45,099 nucleotides of DNA from an uncultured Sphingobacteriaceae bacterium. Lineage in GTDB: Bacteria; Bacteroidota; Bacteroidia; Sphingobacteriales; Sphingobacteriaceae. The stretch lies in NCBI GenBank assembly GCA_946480915.1, contig CAMLLO010000035.1, forward strand, positions 1-45,099, read 5' to 3'. A model generated the notes under the pieces. The model did no database searches and was not told the origin of the DNA. It worked only from the letters and a program-made list of their open reading frames with translations. Below, piece after piece: positions 18,050 to 27,337 of this stretch. Both the position numbers and the translations under genes were made by a program. Every line of letters begins with the position of its first letter. Positions within the stretch are counted from its first letter, which is position 1.

Positions 18050-20230
18050 ATGCTTAATACAATGATTTCTAAGCGATTTATGAAAAAATTACTACTAGTA
18101 TTTTCACTGTTTTCTATTTGTAAACTATCAACAGTTTTTGCTCAGGAAACCTCATGGGTGGTTACGCAACCGGGTGTGTGGAAAGCTGTCGTGGGTAAGC
18201 CAGAAGCATATGACTTATTAAAAGTTTCCGGAGCTTTGCCAAATAAAGAGGCTCTTGCTAAACTCGGCAATGCCAGTTTTCCGCTTTCAAAACAGGATAT
18301 TGAATTTAAAGTAGTTGATGGAAAAACCTATCTGCGTTTGCCATTAAAGAAAGAAGAGCAGTTATATGGTTTCGGTTTAAATTTTCAGACAGTTCATCAA
18401 CGCGGGAAAATATTAGAATTACATGTAGATCACTACGGAGGTAAAGATAATGGTCGCACACATGCCCCGACACCTTTTTATGTGTCGTCAAACGGATATG
18501 GCGTTTTTATTAATTCTGCCCGTTATATAAAAGTTTGGGCAGGATCGGGGGTTCGAAAGGATAGTCCTGATTTTCCAACTCCAAAAGACAGAAATAGCGA
18601 TAAAACATGGTCTTCACGCCCCTATTCTGACGCAGTTGAAATTTTAGTTCCTGCTGAAGGAGTCGAAGTTTATGTATTTGCCGGTCCAAAGCCTTTAGAT
18701 GCTGTTAAACGGTATAATTTATTCAATGGAGGTGGTTATCTTCCTCCGCGTTGGGGTCTTGGATTTACTCAACGGGTGATGACTAAATCCACTGCTCAGG
18801 ATGTTGAAAAAGAGGTAAATGCATTTGCCGAAAAAGGCTATCCCCTTGATTTTGTTGGTCTTGAACCAGGCTGGCAAAGTAAAGCGTATCCGGGCACATT
18901 TGAATGGGATAAAAATCGCTTTCCTGAGCCTTCGAAATTCGTAAAAGATATGTTGAACAGGGGGATAAGGCTTAATTTATGGATCAATCCATATGTGTCT
19001 CCTGATGCTCCTTTTTACAAACAAATTCGTCCTTATACCAGCTCTCATACAGTTTGGTTAGGTGTCGTTCCTGATTTTAACGTGCCTAAGGCCAGAGAAT
19101 TATTCTTTTCTCAGTTGCAAAAAGACCAGGTAGATATTGGTATAAGCGGATATAAAATTGATGAAGTAGATGGATATGATCATTATTTATGGCCAGATGT
19201 AGCTACTTTTCCTTCGGGCATTAGTGCCGAGCAAATGCGTCAGACTTACGGATTGCTTGCTATGCGTTATAGTGCAGAACTATTTAAAAAGCGCAATCAG
19301 CGCACTTTCGGGCTCGTTCGTGCTTCTAATGGAGGCGGTACTTCTTTCCCTTATGTAATTTATAACGACTATTATAATCACGAAGACTTTATTACAGCAT
19401 TAATTAATAGCGGCTTTGCCGGAGTTCTATGGACACCCGAAGTCCGTGCCTCAAAAACTAGCGAAGAGTGGTTAAGAAGGTTCCAGTCTAACGTATTCTC
19501 GCCGATGGCAATGATTAATGCATGGTCAACCGGAACCAAGCCCTGGACCTATCCTGAGGTTGAAAAAGACGTAAAAGAATTTGCACTTCTTCGTATGAAA
19601 ATGATGCCTTACTGGTACACTGAATTTGCTAAATATCATTTCGAAGGAACACCTCCTTTCAGAGCAATGAATTTGGAAGAAGGCTTTAAGCAGGACGTGA
19701 AAAAGGAGATTGCCACTAATGTAAACCTTCAGGAAAATCCGTATGCGGAAGCAACATCAAAAGAGATTAAAGATCAGTATATGGCTGGCGAAAATCTTTT
19801 AGTTGCCCCCATGTTTACTGGCCAAACTTCACGAAAAGTTATTCTTCCGAAAGGAAAATGGTATGATTTCTATACCGGGGAGTTTGCAGGAGAGGGCGAA
19901 ATTATTACAACAACTCCGGGATTAGACAAAATTCCGGTGTATGTTAAAGATGGAGGGATTATACCGATGATGCCCCCTTTGTTACAGTCGCCTAAGGCAG
20001 GACAAAAAGTAGATCTTGAAATTAGACATTACGGCGAGAAACCTGGTTCATACAATCTTTATGACGATGATGGTGAAACTTTTAATTATGAGAAGGGACA
20101 ATTTTCGTGGCGACAAATTCGAGTAGTGCGTCAAAAAAATGGTCAGTTTAAAGGAACTATTTCTGGTGCTGAGAAAGGTAAGCCAAATACAGTTGGTAAA
20201 GTGACATGGAAATTTATGACTGCAAGATGA
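18050..20230 (+). CDS. GH31 alpha-glycosidase
   Basis: 726 aa if begun at the ATG at 18050. In-frame ATGs at 18062 and 18080 also exist, and 18080 gives the tidiest signal peptide (MKKLLLVFSLFSICKLSTVF-AQ). An N-terminal GH31 beta-sandwich (about 60-210) precedes the TIM barrel (about 225-560). The nucleophile is D371 (numbered from 18050) in GYKIDEVDGYD, and the region VIYNDYYNHEDF probably carries the general acid. The C-terminal beta-domains end with the YDDDGETFNYEKGQF pattern usual in GH31. The family hydrolyses alpha-glucosides, alpha-xylosides or alpha-galactosides with retention. It is first in a tightly packed operon; its stop overlaps the next start by 4 bp (ATGA), suggesting translational coupling. 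The sugar specificity is unknown. Confidence 0.9.
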   Translation: MLNTMISKRFMKKLLLVFSLFSICKLSTVFAQETSWVVTQPGVWKAVVGKPEAYDLLKVSGALPNKEALAKLGNASFPLSKQDIEFKVVDGKTYLRLPLKKEEQLYGFGLNFQTVHQRGKILELHVDHYGGKDNGRTHAPTPFYVSSNGYGVFINSARYIKVWAGSGVRKDSPDFPTPKDRNSDKTWSSRPYSDAVEILVPAEGVEVYVFAGPKPLDAVKRYNLFNGGGYLPPRWGLGFTQRVMTKSTAQDVEKEVNAFAEKGYPLDFVGLEPGWQSKAYPGTFEWDKNRFPEPSKFVKDMLNRGIRLNLWINPYVSPDAPFYKQIRPYTSSHTVWLGVVPDFNVPKARELFFSQLQKDQVDIGISGYKIDEVDGYDHYLWPDVATFPSGISAEQMRQTYGLLAMRYSAELFKKRNQRTFGLVRASNGGGTSFPYVIYNDYYNHEDFITALINSGFAGVLWTPEVRASKTSEEWLRRFQSNVFSPMAMINAWSTGTKPWTYPEVEKDVKEFALLRMKMMPYWYTEFAKYHFEGTPPFRAMNLEEGFKQDVKKEIATNVNLQENPYAEATSKEIKDQYMAGENLLVAPMFTGQTSRKVILPKGKWYDFYTGEFAGEGEIITTTPGLDKIPVYVKDGGIIPMMPPLLQSPKAGQKVDLEIRHYGEKPGSYNLYDDDGETFNYEKGQFSWRQIRVVRQKNGQFKGTISGAEKGKPNTVGKVTWKFMTAR

Positions 20231-21414
20231 ACATGAGGTTTAAAATAATTTGCTTGTGTTTTATACTGACGGGTATTTCAACGCAGGGAGTTCCAAAGGA
20301 AATTGCCTCTAAAAAGTCATATGCTAAAAAAGTCACTAAGGTTTTGCAGAAGCAAATAATGGAAGAAGCTGCATGGGCCCTACTCCAGCAACCTGTTACT
20401 GTTACCGCTCAAACTTCTGCAAGAAGTGTAGGCGGGAAGCATGACTTTTATTCTGAAGGCGATTATTGGTGGCCAAATCCCGCTCATCCCGATAGTGCTT
20501 ATATCCAAAAAGATGGAATGACAAATCCTGGTAATTTTGTCGCTCACCGACTCGCAATGATTCGTTTTAGTAAAATAATAGGTGCATTGGCATCGGCCTA
20601 TAAAACTACTGGTGATCAAAAATACATAAGGCATGCTCTAACTCATTTAAGAGCTTGGTTTATTGATGAAGCAACTTTAATGAATCCAAATCTGTTATAT
20701 GCTCAGGCAATTAAAGGGCGGTTCACTGGTCGGGGAATAGGTATAATAGATACGATTCAATTGATTGAGGTTGCCCAGGGAGTATTTGTGATGCAAAATG
20801 CAAGTGAGTTTGATAACGCCGCACTTATTGGAATTAAAAAATGGTTTTCACAGTATCTTACCTGGCTTACTACACATAAGTATGGCAAAGATGAAATGAA
20901 CGCTGAGAATAATCATGGAACCTGCTGGGCTATGCAGGTGGCTTCATTCGCTAAACTTACCGGGAATACCGAATTGATGAATTTCTGTCGCGAACGTTAT
21001 AAGACAGTATTTTTGCCCGCTCAAATGGCTGCTGACGGCAGTTTTCCAAAAGAGATAAAAAGGACGAAGCCTTATGGTTATTCGCTTTTTAATCTGGATG
21101 CAATGACCACGCTTTGCCATATTCTTTCAGACGAAAATCACGATTTATGGTCATACCAAACTCCTGATGGAAAATCTATTAAAAGAGGGATTGAATTCTT
21201 ATATCCTTTTGTGGCCGATAAGTCTAAATGGCCCTTTGCAAAGGATGTGATGTATTGGGACAATTGGCCTGTTGCTCAACCTTTCCTGGTATTGGGGGCA
21301 GAGGCATTTGGTAAGAATGCCTGGTTTTCAACCTGGAAAAGTTTAGAACACAATCCCACGGTTGAAGAAGTAATAAGAAATTTGCCCGTTAGACATCCTT
21401 TAATATGGTTGTAA
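20227..21414 (+). CDS. Alginate-lyase-family (PF05426-type, PL38-like) polysaccharide lyase
   Basis: 395 aa from the ATG at 20227, which overlaps the GH31 stop (ATGA) and opens a signal peptide (MNMRFKIICLCFILTGIST). A single alpha-helical toroid domain covers the protein. Recognisable family blocks are HDFYSEGDYWWPNPAHPDSA (near residue 70), TNPGNFVAHRLAMIRF, ENNHGTCWAMQVASFAKLTG (the Asn-His pair probably acts in catalysis, about 220-240) and DGSFPKEIKRTKPYGYSLFN. There is no heparinase II/III C-terminal domain, so it is not PL17; architecture and motifs are closest to the single-domain PL38 type known to act on alginate or glucuronan. It would beta-eliminate uronate-containing chains, producing unsaturated ends for the GH88 enzyme encoded nearby. 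Confidence 0.78.
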   Translation: MNMRFKIICLCFILTGISTQGVPKEIASKKSYAKKVTKVLQKQIMEEAAWALLQQPVTVTAQTSARSVGGKHDFYSEGDYWWPNPAHPDSAYIQKDGMTNPGNFVAHRLAMIRFSKIIGALASAYKTTGDQKYIRHALTHLRAWFIDEATLMNPNLLYAQAIKGRFTGRGIGIIDTIQLIEVAQGVFVMQNASEFDNAALIGIKKWFSQYLTWLTTHKYGKDEMNAENNHGTCWAMQVASFAKLTGNTELMNFCRERYKTVFLPAQMAADGSFPKEIKRTKPYGYSLFNLDAMTTLCHILSDENHDLWSYQTPDGKSIKRGIEFLYPFVADKSKWPFAKDVMYWDNWPVAQPFLVLGAEAFGKNAWFSTWKSLEHNPTVEEVIRNLPVRHPLIWL

Positions 21415-21440
21415 ATCAAAAAATCACTAAAAGTAGCCCC

Positions 21441-23330
21441 ATGATAGAAACGAACTTAAGATCAATATTTCTGTTCCTAATCATATTTTCAGTTAATTTT
21501 TGCGCGTACAGTCAGACGGCTGGAGATGAGGACAAGGAAATGTTTAATCATGCAAAAGATCGTGATCAAAAAGTTATAGATGAAGCTCGAAACGGATGGT
21601 GGAAAGAATCCATGAAAACCCATGATCAGCGCATTCAATGGTGGAAGGATGCGAAATTCGGAATGTTTATTCACTGGGGTATTTATTCGTTGCCTGCCGG
21701 CGAATGGAAAGGTAGAACTGTGAGTGGATATGCAGAGCATCTAATGCGAAAAGAAAAAGTTTCCCGGGCAGAATATCTTGATTTAGCACATAGGTTTAAT
21801 CCAGTAAAATTTAATGCCGAAGAATGGATATTAAATGCCAAGAAAGCTGGTATGCGCTATTTTATTATTACGGCAAAACATCACGATGGCTTCGCAATGT
21901 TTAATTCTCAAGTGTCTGATTTCGACATTATCGATCAAACGCCCTTCAAGCGGGATCCAATGGCTGAATTGGCTGCTGCCGCAAAAAAATATGGGATAAA
22001 GTTCGGTTTTTACTATTCACATGCATTCGACTGGGAACATCCTGATGCTCCGGGAAATGACTGGGAATATCAAAATCCAGGAGGCGATAAACTTGTGGGT
22101 GGCGCTAACTGGTTTGATACACATCCCGAATGGTTGCCCAAAGCGGTAAAATATGTCGATGCCAAAGCGATCCCTCAAATAAAAGAATTAATAAGCAAAT
22201 ATCATCCAGATATCCTATGGTTTGATACACCGCATAAATTACCCTTATCAGAAAATATCAGAATACTGAAGGCTATCCGCGAAACTGATCCGAACATTGT
22301 TGTGAATGGTCGTTTAGCCCGTGGCGCCTCCGGGAACTTTGGGGATTACATTAATACTGGTGATCGTCCGGCTGAGTTTCGTCCCGTTGCAGAAGCAAAT
22401 TGGGAAGCTATTCCAACCACCAACGAATCCTACGGGTATTCTCAACATGATAACAGCCATAAATCAGCTAAATTTTTTATTCAGCTTTTGGCTAAGGCAG
22501 CATCTCGCGGGGGGAATTTGTTAACCAATATTGGACCCAAGGGTGATGGCAGTTTTGATGAAAGAGACATACGGATTTTGGATAGCATAGGCTTATGGAC
22601 CAATAAAAACCAGGAAAGTATATTTGGAACAGAGAGATCTCCAGTCCCGCTACAAGCCTGGGGAGTAGCTACGCAAAATAATAATAAAATATATCTTCAT
22701 GTGTTTGATTGGCCTAAAAATGGAAAATTAACTGTTGGAGGATTAAAGAGCGACATAAATGCCGCTTACTTTTTAGTCGACCGTTCGAAAAATAGTCTTC
22801 CTGTAAAACGTTTAAGTTCTTCTGATATAAGTATTAACTTACCTTCTGTAGCTCCCGATAAATCTAATTCTGTAATTGTACTTGAGATTAAAGGGAAAGT
22901 CGAGGCAGATACAATTCGCCCTCTTGACAGTTCTTTTACCAATCGTTTACTGGCGTTTGATGCAGATACTCATGGTGAAGGTTTTCGATTTGGTGACGGG
23001 AAAACAAACCGCTACTATGTGGAAAACTGGAAGTCTAAACCGCAATATTTATCCTGGGATTTTTACTCGTTAGAGCCAGCGTCGTATAAGGTGGTTTTAA
23101 AATATGTTACTGATACAAGTTCTGGCGGAACGTTTAAACTTACACTAGATGAGTTTTCTAAAGATGCAGAGGTTGACTCCACACAAAAAAATGGCTCGGT
23201 TATTACTCAAGACTTAGGTATTGCCCGCGTAAAAGCCGGAAGGAATAAGTTAACCATAATACCAATTAATATTAAAAAAATAGAATTAATGAAATTGCTG
23301 GAAGTTCAACTGATCCCGGTAAATAAATAA
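21441..23330 (+). CDS. GH29 alpha-L-fucosidase
   Basis: 629 aa from the ATG at 21441 (signal peptide MIETNLRSIFLFLIIFSVNF, ending CAYSQ). A longer frame from 21405 overlaps the previous gene and adds a non-signal leader. The GH29 barrel is obvious from WWKDAKFGMFIHWGIYSLPA, ITAKHHDGFAMFNSQVSDFD and KFGFYYSHAFDWEHPD. The nucleophile is D262 in DILWFDTPHKLP; most family members have W-F-D-G here, so the Thr after the Asp is slightly unusual. A beta-domain (about 395-490) and a C-terminal carbohydrate-binding-like beta-sandwich (about 505-629) follow. It releases alpha-L-fucose with retention, probably in the periplasm. It lies 26 bp from the alginate-lyase-family gene and 8 bp from the GH88 gene. 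Confidence 0.93.
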   Translation: MIETNLRSIFLFLIIFSVNFCAYSQTAGDEDKEMFNHAKDRDQKVIDEARNGWWKESMKTHDQRIQWWKDAKFGMFIHWGIYSLPAGEWKGRTVSGYAEHLMRKEKVSRAEYLDLAHRFNPVKFNAEEWILNAKKAGMRYFIITAKHHDGFAMFNSQVSDFDIIDQTPFKRDPMAELAAAAKKYGIKFGFYYSHAFDWEHPDAPGNDWEYQNPGGDKLVGGANWFDTHPEWLPKAVKYVDAKAIPQIKELISKYHPDILWFDTPHKLPLSENIRILKAIRETDPNIVVNGRLARGASGNFGDYINTGDRPAEFRPVAEANWEAIPTTNESYGYSQHDNSHKSAKFFIQLLAKAASRGGNLLTNIGPKGDGSFDERDIRILDSIGLWTNKNQESIFGTERSPVPLQAWGVATQNNNKIYLHVFDWPKNGKLTVGGLKSDINAAYFLVDRSKNSLPVKRLSSSDISINLPSVAPDKSNSVIVLEIKGKVEADTIRPLDSSFTNRLLAFDADTHGEGFRFGDGKTNRYYVENWKSKPQYLSWDFYSLEPASYKVVLKYVTDTSSGGTFKLTLDEFSKDAEVDSTQKNGSVITQDLGIARVKAGRNKLTIIPINIKKIELMKLLEVQLIPVNK

Positions 23331-23338
23331 TATAAAAA

Positions 23339-24547
23339 ATGAATCATAAATCAATCTCAGCAGTAATCATTATCGCTTTAATTCAAAGTGTCTCTTTTGC
23401 ACAAAAACCAAATATTAGGAAGGCCTTTGATCATGCTGCAAAGCAAACGTCTATAATGTTGCTTGAAATTGAGAAGGCGAAAAATGTTAATAAGCCAGAA
23501 CTTATATCTCCAAGAACTCTTGATAATGGAAATCTGAAAATAGTCGCTTCCCGAGACTGGACAAGTGGATTCTTTCCGGGGTCTCTGTGGTATCTTTCTG
23601 AATATACCGGAAGTAAGGAATGGCAGGAACAAGCGAAAAAGTTTACAACAGAAATTGAAAAGGAAAAAACCAATGGTGGTACCCATGATATGGGTTTTAA
23701 AATATACTGTAGCGTTGGTAATGCTTATCGGTTAACTCATGATCCCCATTATAAAGAAGTAATCATTGAATCGGCAAAAACACTTGCAACCCGCTTTAAT
23801 CCTAAAACCGGCGTTATTCGCTCATGGGATCACAGCGGAGATAAATGGGTAAATCCAGTAATTATTGATAATATGATGAACCTGGAACTATTATTTGCAG
23901 CAACCAGATTAACAGGTGATTCAACGTTCTATAAAATAGCAGTTTCTCATGCAAACACTACCATGAAGAATCATTTTCGTCCCGATTATAGCTCTTACCA
24001 TGTTTTAGACTATGATCCTGAGACGGGTGCGGTGTTAAAAAAGAATACTCATCAGGGATATTTTGATGAATCTGCATGGGCAAGAGGCCAGGCTTGGGGC
24101 TTATATGGTTATGCAATGTGTTATCGCGAAACAAAAGATCCGCGCTATTTAAAGCAATCAGAAAATATTGCAAACTTTATGCTGAATCATAAGAATATGC
24201 CTAAGGATCTTGTTCCCTATAGCGATTTTGACGCTCCTAATATTCCAAACGAATCACGCGATGCATCTGCCGCTGCTGTAATGGCTTCGGGCTTATATGA
24301 ATTAAGTACATACAGTAAAAAGGGACGTTCATTCAGAAAAAGTGCTGATAAAGCAATGCATAGTTTAAGTACAAAATATATTGCTCCATTGGGTGAGGCA
24401 AAAGGGTTTATTCTTTTGCATAGCACCGGAGCAGCTCCATCTAAAAGTGAAGTGGATGTTCCCTTAAGTTATGCGGATTATTATTATTTGGAAGCGTTGT
24501 TACGTAAGAAAAATATTTTAGAGAATAAGGCGGCGGTAAAATTATAA
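23339..24547 (+). CDS. GH88 unsaturated glucuronyl hydrolase
   Basis: 402 aa with signal peptide (MNHKSISAVIIIALIQSVSF-AQ). The (alpha/alpha)6 barrel shows the two Asp residues essential in Bacillus GL1 UGL: D117 in GGTHDMGFK and D177 in VIIDNMMNLE, spaced 60 residues against 61 in that enzyme. Other family blocks are TSGFFPGSLWYLSEYTGS, ESAWARGQAWGLYGYAMCYR and PNESRDASAAAVMASGLYEL. It hydrates and releases delta-4,5-unsaturated uronic acid from the non-reducing end of oligosaccharides made by lyases. It is therefore the direct functional partner of the heparinase-type, alginate-lyase-family and PL6 proteins in this window. Confidence 0.93.
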   Translation: MNHKSISAVIIIALIQSVSFAQKPNIRKAFDHAAKQTSIMLLEIEKAKNVNKPELISPRTLDNGNLKIVASRDWTSGFFPGSLWYLSEYTGSKEWQEQAKKFTTEIEKEKTNGGTHDMGFKIYCSVGNAYRLTHDPHYKEVIIESAKTLATRFNPKTGVIRSWDHSGDKWVNPVIIDNMMNLELLFAATRLTGDSTFYKIAVSHANTTMKNHFRPDYSSYHVLDYDPETGAVLKKNTHQGYFDESAWARGQAWGLYGYAMCYRETKDPRYLKQSENIANFMLNHKNMPKDLVPYSDFDAPNIPNESRDASAAAVMASGLYELSTYSKKGRSFRKSADKAMHSLSTKYIAPLGEAKGFILLHSTGAAPSKSEVDVPLSYADYYYLEALLRKKNILENKAAVKL

Positions 24548-24552
24548 CTTTT

Positions 24553-24572
24553 GGATTCCACATGTGGGTTCC
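24553..24572. repeat. Interrupted palindrome centred on CCACATGTGG
   Basis: In the 65-bp gap between the GH88 and mutarotase genes, a 10-base palindrome CCACATGTGG (24558-24567) is extended on both sides by GGA/TCC after a 2-base mismatch. It may be an RNA hairpin or a protein site; no U-tract follows, so termination is unlikely. Confidence 0.3.
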
Positions 24573-24612
24573 AGCAAGGATTAATAAGATTAGGTTGAAA
24601 ACTACGTAACAT

Positions 24613-24942
24613 ATGATCAGACATTGTTTTGCATTGGACTTAAAAGATGATGAATATCTTATTACCGAGTATGAAAATTGGCATAAAAAAGTATGGCCCG
24701 AAATATTAGCGGGAATTAAAGAGTCAGGAATTGAATTTCTGGAAATTTACAGGTATGCTAACCGGTTGTTTATGATAATGGATGTTTCTGAATCATTCAG
24801 TTTTGAGGCCAAAGCTAAATGTGATGCAGAAAGCGCGGTTGTGCAGAAATGGGAAGAGTTGATGTGGCAGTATCAACAGCCGATTCCCGGAGTTAAGCCC
24901 GGCGAAAAATGGGTGTTGATGAATAAAATTTTTACCCTTTAA
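24613..24942 (+). CDS. L-rhamnose/L-fucose mutarotase family protein
   Basis: 109 aa, full length for the RhaM/YiiL family (PF05336), with no signal peptide, so cytoplasmic. It starts IRHCFALDLKDD and contains EYENWHKKVWPEI with the conserved active-site His (H24), then LEIYRYANRLFMIMDV and a C-terminal block QQPIPGVKPGEKW. The family interconverts alpha and beta anomers of 6-deoxyhexoses. Here it sits between a GH88 and a GH3 gene and downstream of a GH29 fucosidase, so L-fucose is the likelier sugar, although rhamnose cannot be excluded. It is the only gene of the operon expected to act inside the cell. Confidence 0.88.
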   Translation: MIRHCFALDLKDDEYLITEYENWHKKVWPEILAGIKESGIEFLEIYRYANRLFMIMDVSESFSFEAKAKCDAESAVVQKWEELMWQYQQPIPGVKPGEKWVLMNKIFTL

Positions 24943-24973
24943 CATACCAAAAATCTGGTATAAAATTTATACG

Positions 24974-27337
24974 ATGAAAATTAAATACATAGCTCCAACT
25001 TTATTAGTTCTCGTTATCCTTCTTTCTTTTACACAACAACAAAAACCCATCTATAAAAAAGGCTGGATTGATTTTAATAAAAATGGCAAAAAGGATATAT
25101 ACGAAGACCCTACCCAGGCACAAGAAACGAGAGTAGAGGATTTATTATCCCAAATGAATGTTAATGAAAAAACTTGCCAGTTAGCAACTTTGTATGGCTA
25201 TGGCGCTGTTCTTAAAGATCATCTTCCTACCGACGGATGGAAAGATAGTGTTTGGAAAGATGGCATAGCAAATATTGACGAACAACTTACCGGTTTAAGA
25301 AAGGACACTTTATATGCATATCCGTATTCTTCTCACGCTTCTGCCATTAATAAAATTCAGAAATTTTTTATTGAAGAAACGCGTTTAGGGATTCCGGTTG
25401 ATTTTACATCTGAAGGGATAAGGGGCCTTAATCATATGAAAGCCACCTATTTCCCTGCCCAAATAGCACAAGGCTCAAGTTTTAATAAAGACTTGGTTTA
25501 TAAAATTGGAGATGTTACAGGCAGAGAGGCAAAAGCATTGGGCTATACAAATGTTTATTCGCCAATTTTGGATGTTTCCTCAGATCCACGGTGGGGGCGC
25601 ATAGAAGAAACATATGGATGTGATCCTTTTCTTGTGGGGCAGTTAGGAAAGCAAAATATTTTAGGAATACAAAACCATAGAGTAGTATCCACCACCAAAC
25701 ATTTCGCAGTATATAGTATCCCTATTGGCGGTCGCGATGGCGACGTCCGCACAGATCCAAAAGTAGCACCGAGAGAAATGTGGGATATATACCTTGAACC
25801 TTTTAGAATCGCTTTTCAGGAAGCTGGTGCGAAAGGAACCATGGCTTCATACAACGATTATGATGGCATCCCGATTATCGGATCTAAATACTTTCTTACA
25901 GAGATACTTAGAAAACAATTTGGATTTAGTGGATATGTAGTGAGCGATAGCTGGGCATTTGAATATTTGTTTAGCAAACATAAAGTTGCGAAGGATACGG
26001 CTGATGCAGGAAGAATAGCTCTGGAAGCCGGAATGAATGTTCGCACTACTTTTCAAAGTCCTAAGCCTTACTTAGCAGGAATAAGAAGAGGAATAAATAA
26101 TGGCAGTATTTCTATGGAGGTAATAAATGAACGAGTAAGAGAAGTTTTGCGTGTAAAATTTTGGCTTGGATTATTTGATTCTCCTTATGTTGTAGACACT
26201 GCCGCAGCTGATAAAATTGTTCATAATAAAGAAGCTCAGGATTTGGCTCTTCAAGCTGCCAGAGAGGGAATTGTTTTGTTGAAAAATGAAAATAATACGC
26301 TCCCTTTAAATAAACAGAACTTACGCACTATAGCTATTATCGGCCCCAATGCGAAAGAACAAAAAAGCTTATCGTCCAGATATGGACCTACGCATAGCCA
26401 GGTTGTAAATGTATTCGACGGTATTGTTTCAGCTTTACCTGCGTCAGTAAATGTACTTTATGCTAAAGGAATCGATCATATTGATAAAAATTTTCCTGAA
26501 AGTGATATAGAAGAATTTGATTTATCTGATGAAGAAAACCTGATGCTTAATGAAGCGGTTTCTGTGGCTTCTAAAGCTGATGTTATTATACTTGCTGTTG
26601 GAGATAATGATAAAACCGTGGGTGAATCTAAATCACGATTGAGTTTAGACTTACCAGGAAAGCAGGATGTTTTAGTGCGCAGAATTGCTGCCTTGAAAAA
26701 ACCTACTGTTTTAGTTTTAGTTAACGGCCGTCCAATAAGTTTAAATTTTGCGAATAAAAATATGTCAGCTATTCTGGAGACTTGGTATCTGGGAGAAAAA
26801 ATGGGTACAGCTATAGCTGATGTTCTTTTCGGTACATATAATCCAGGTGGTAAACTTTCGGTGCCTTTTCCTAAATCTGCCGGGCAAATTCCACTCTCGT
26901 TTCCTTTGAAACCTGGCGCCGCCGGAAACGGAGATGCTGATGTAAAAGGTTTTATATATCCTTTTGGCTTTGGGTTGAGTTATACAAAGTTTGAATATTC
27001 CGATTTAAAAGTTAATACTCAAAACTATGCAAGCAATGCCGAGGTAATGGTGAGTTTCAAGCTTAAAAATATTGGAAACCGGGTAGGGGATGAAGTTGCT
27101 CAGTTATATCTGAACGACGAAATAAGTTCCGTTACAACCTATGTAAAACGTTTAAAAGGTTTTCAACGCATACATCTACAGCCGGGCGAAGAAAGGTTAG
27201 TTAAGATGGTGCTTTCGAAAAATGATTTTTCCTTATTAAACAAGAGTATGGAAAGAGTAGTAGAAAATGGTTCATTTAAAATTTTTATAGGATCCTCGTC
27301 TGAGGATGTTAGATTGACAACTAAAATAGAATTGTAA
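24974..27337 (+). CDS. GH3 beta-glycosidase
   Basis: 787 aa with a hydrophobic N-terminus (IAPTLLVLVILLSFTQQQ). The GH3 TIM barrel runs from about 55 to 400; the nucleophile is D325 in GYVVSDSWAFEYLF, and VYSPILDVSSDPRWGRIEE and KHFAVYSIP are typical subsite -1 blocks. The alpha/beta sandwich (about 430-645) and a C-terminal fibronectin-III-like domain (about 695-785) complete the usual three-domain form. The protein removes beta-linked glucose, xylose or a related sugar from oligosaccharides. The residue after the nucleophile is Ser rather than Trp (S-D-S-W), which occurs in a subset of the family. It is the last gene of the GH31-to-GH3 operon and stops 413 bp before SusC2. Confidence 0.92.
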   Translation: MKIKYIAPTLLVLVILLSFTQQQKPIYKKGWIDFNKNGKKDIYEDPTQAQETRVEDLLSQMNVNEKTCQLATLYGYGAVLKDHLPTDGWKDSVWKDGIANIDEQLTGLRKDTLYAYPYSSHASAINKIQKFFIEETRLGIPVDFTSEGIRGLNHMKATYFPAQIAQGSSFNKDLVYKIGDVTGREAKALGYTNVYSPILDVSSDPRWGRIEETYGCDPFLVGQLGKQNILGIQNHRVVSTTKHFAVYSIPIGGRDGDVRTDPKVAPREMWDIYLEPFRIAFQEAGAKGTMASYNDYDGIPIIGSKYFLTEILRKQFGFSGYVVSDSWAFEYLFSKHKVAKDTADAGRIALEAGMNVRTTFQSPKPYLAGIRRGINNGSISMEVINERVREVLRVKFWLGLFDSPYVVDTAAADKIVHNKEAQDLALQAAREGIVLLKNENNTLPLNKQNLRTIAIIGPNAKEQKSLSSRYGPTHSQVVNVFDGIVSALPASVNVLYAKGIDHIDKNFPESDIEEFDLSDEENLMLNEAVSVASKADVIILAVGDNDKTVGESKSRLSLDLPGKQDVLVRRIAALKKPTVLVLVNGRPISLNFANKNMSAILETWYLGEKMGTAIADVLFGTYNPGGKLSVPFPKSAGQIPLSFPLKPGAAGNGDADVKGFIYPFGFGLSYTKFEYSDLKVNTQNYASNAEVMVSFKLKNIGNRVGDEVAQLYLNDEISSVTTYVKRLKGFQRIHLQPGEERLVKMVLSKNDFSLLNKSMERVVENGSFKIFIGSSSEDVRLTTKIEL

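Noticed and set aside
24944..24962. Small hairpin ATACCA/TGGTAT before the GH3 gene
   Set aside because: A 6-bp AT-rich stem without T-tract is too weak to call a terminator.
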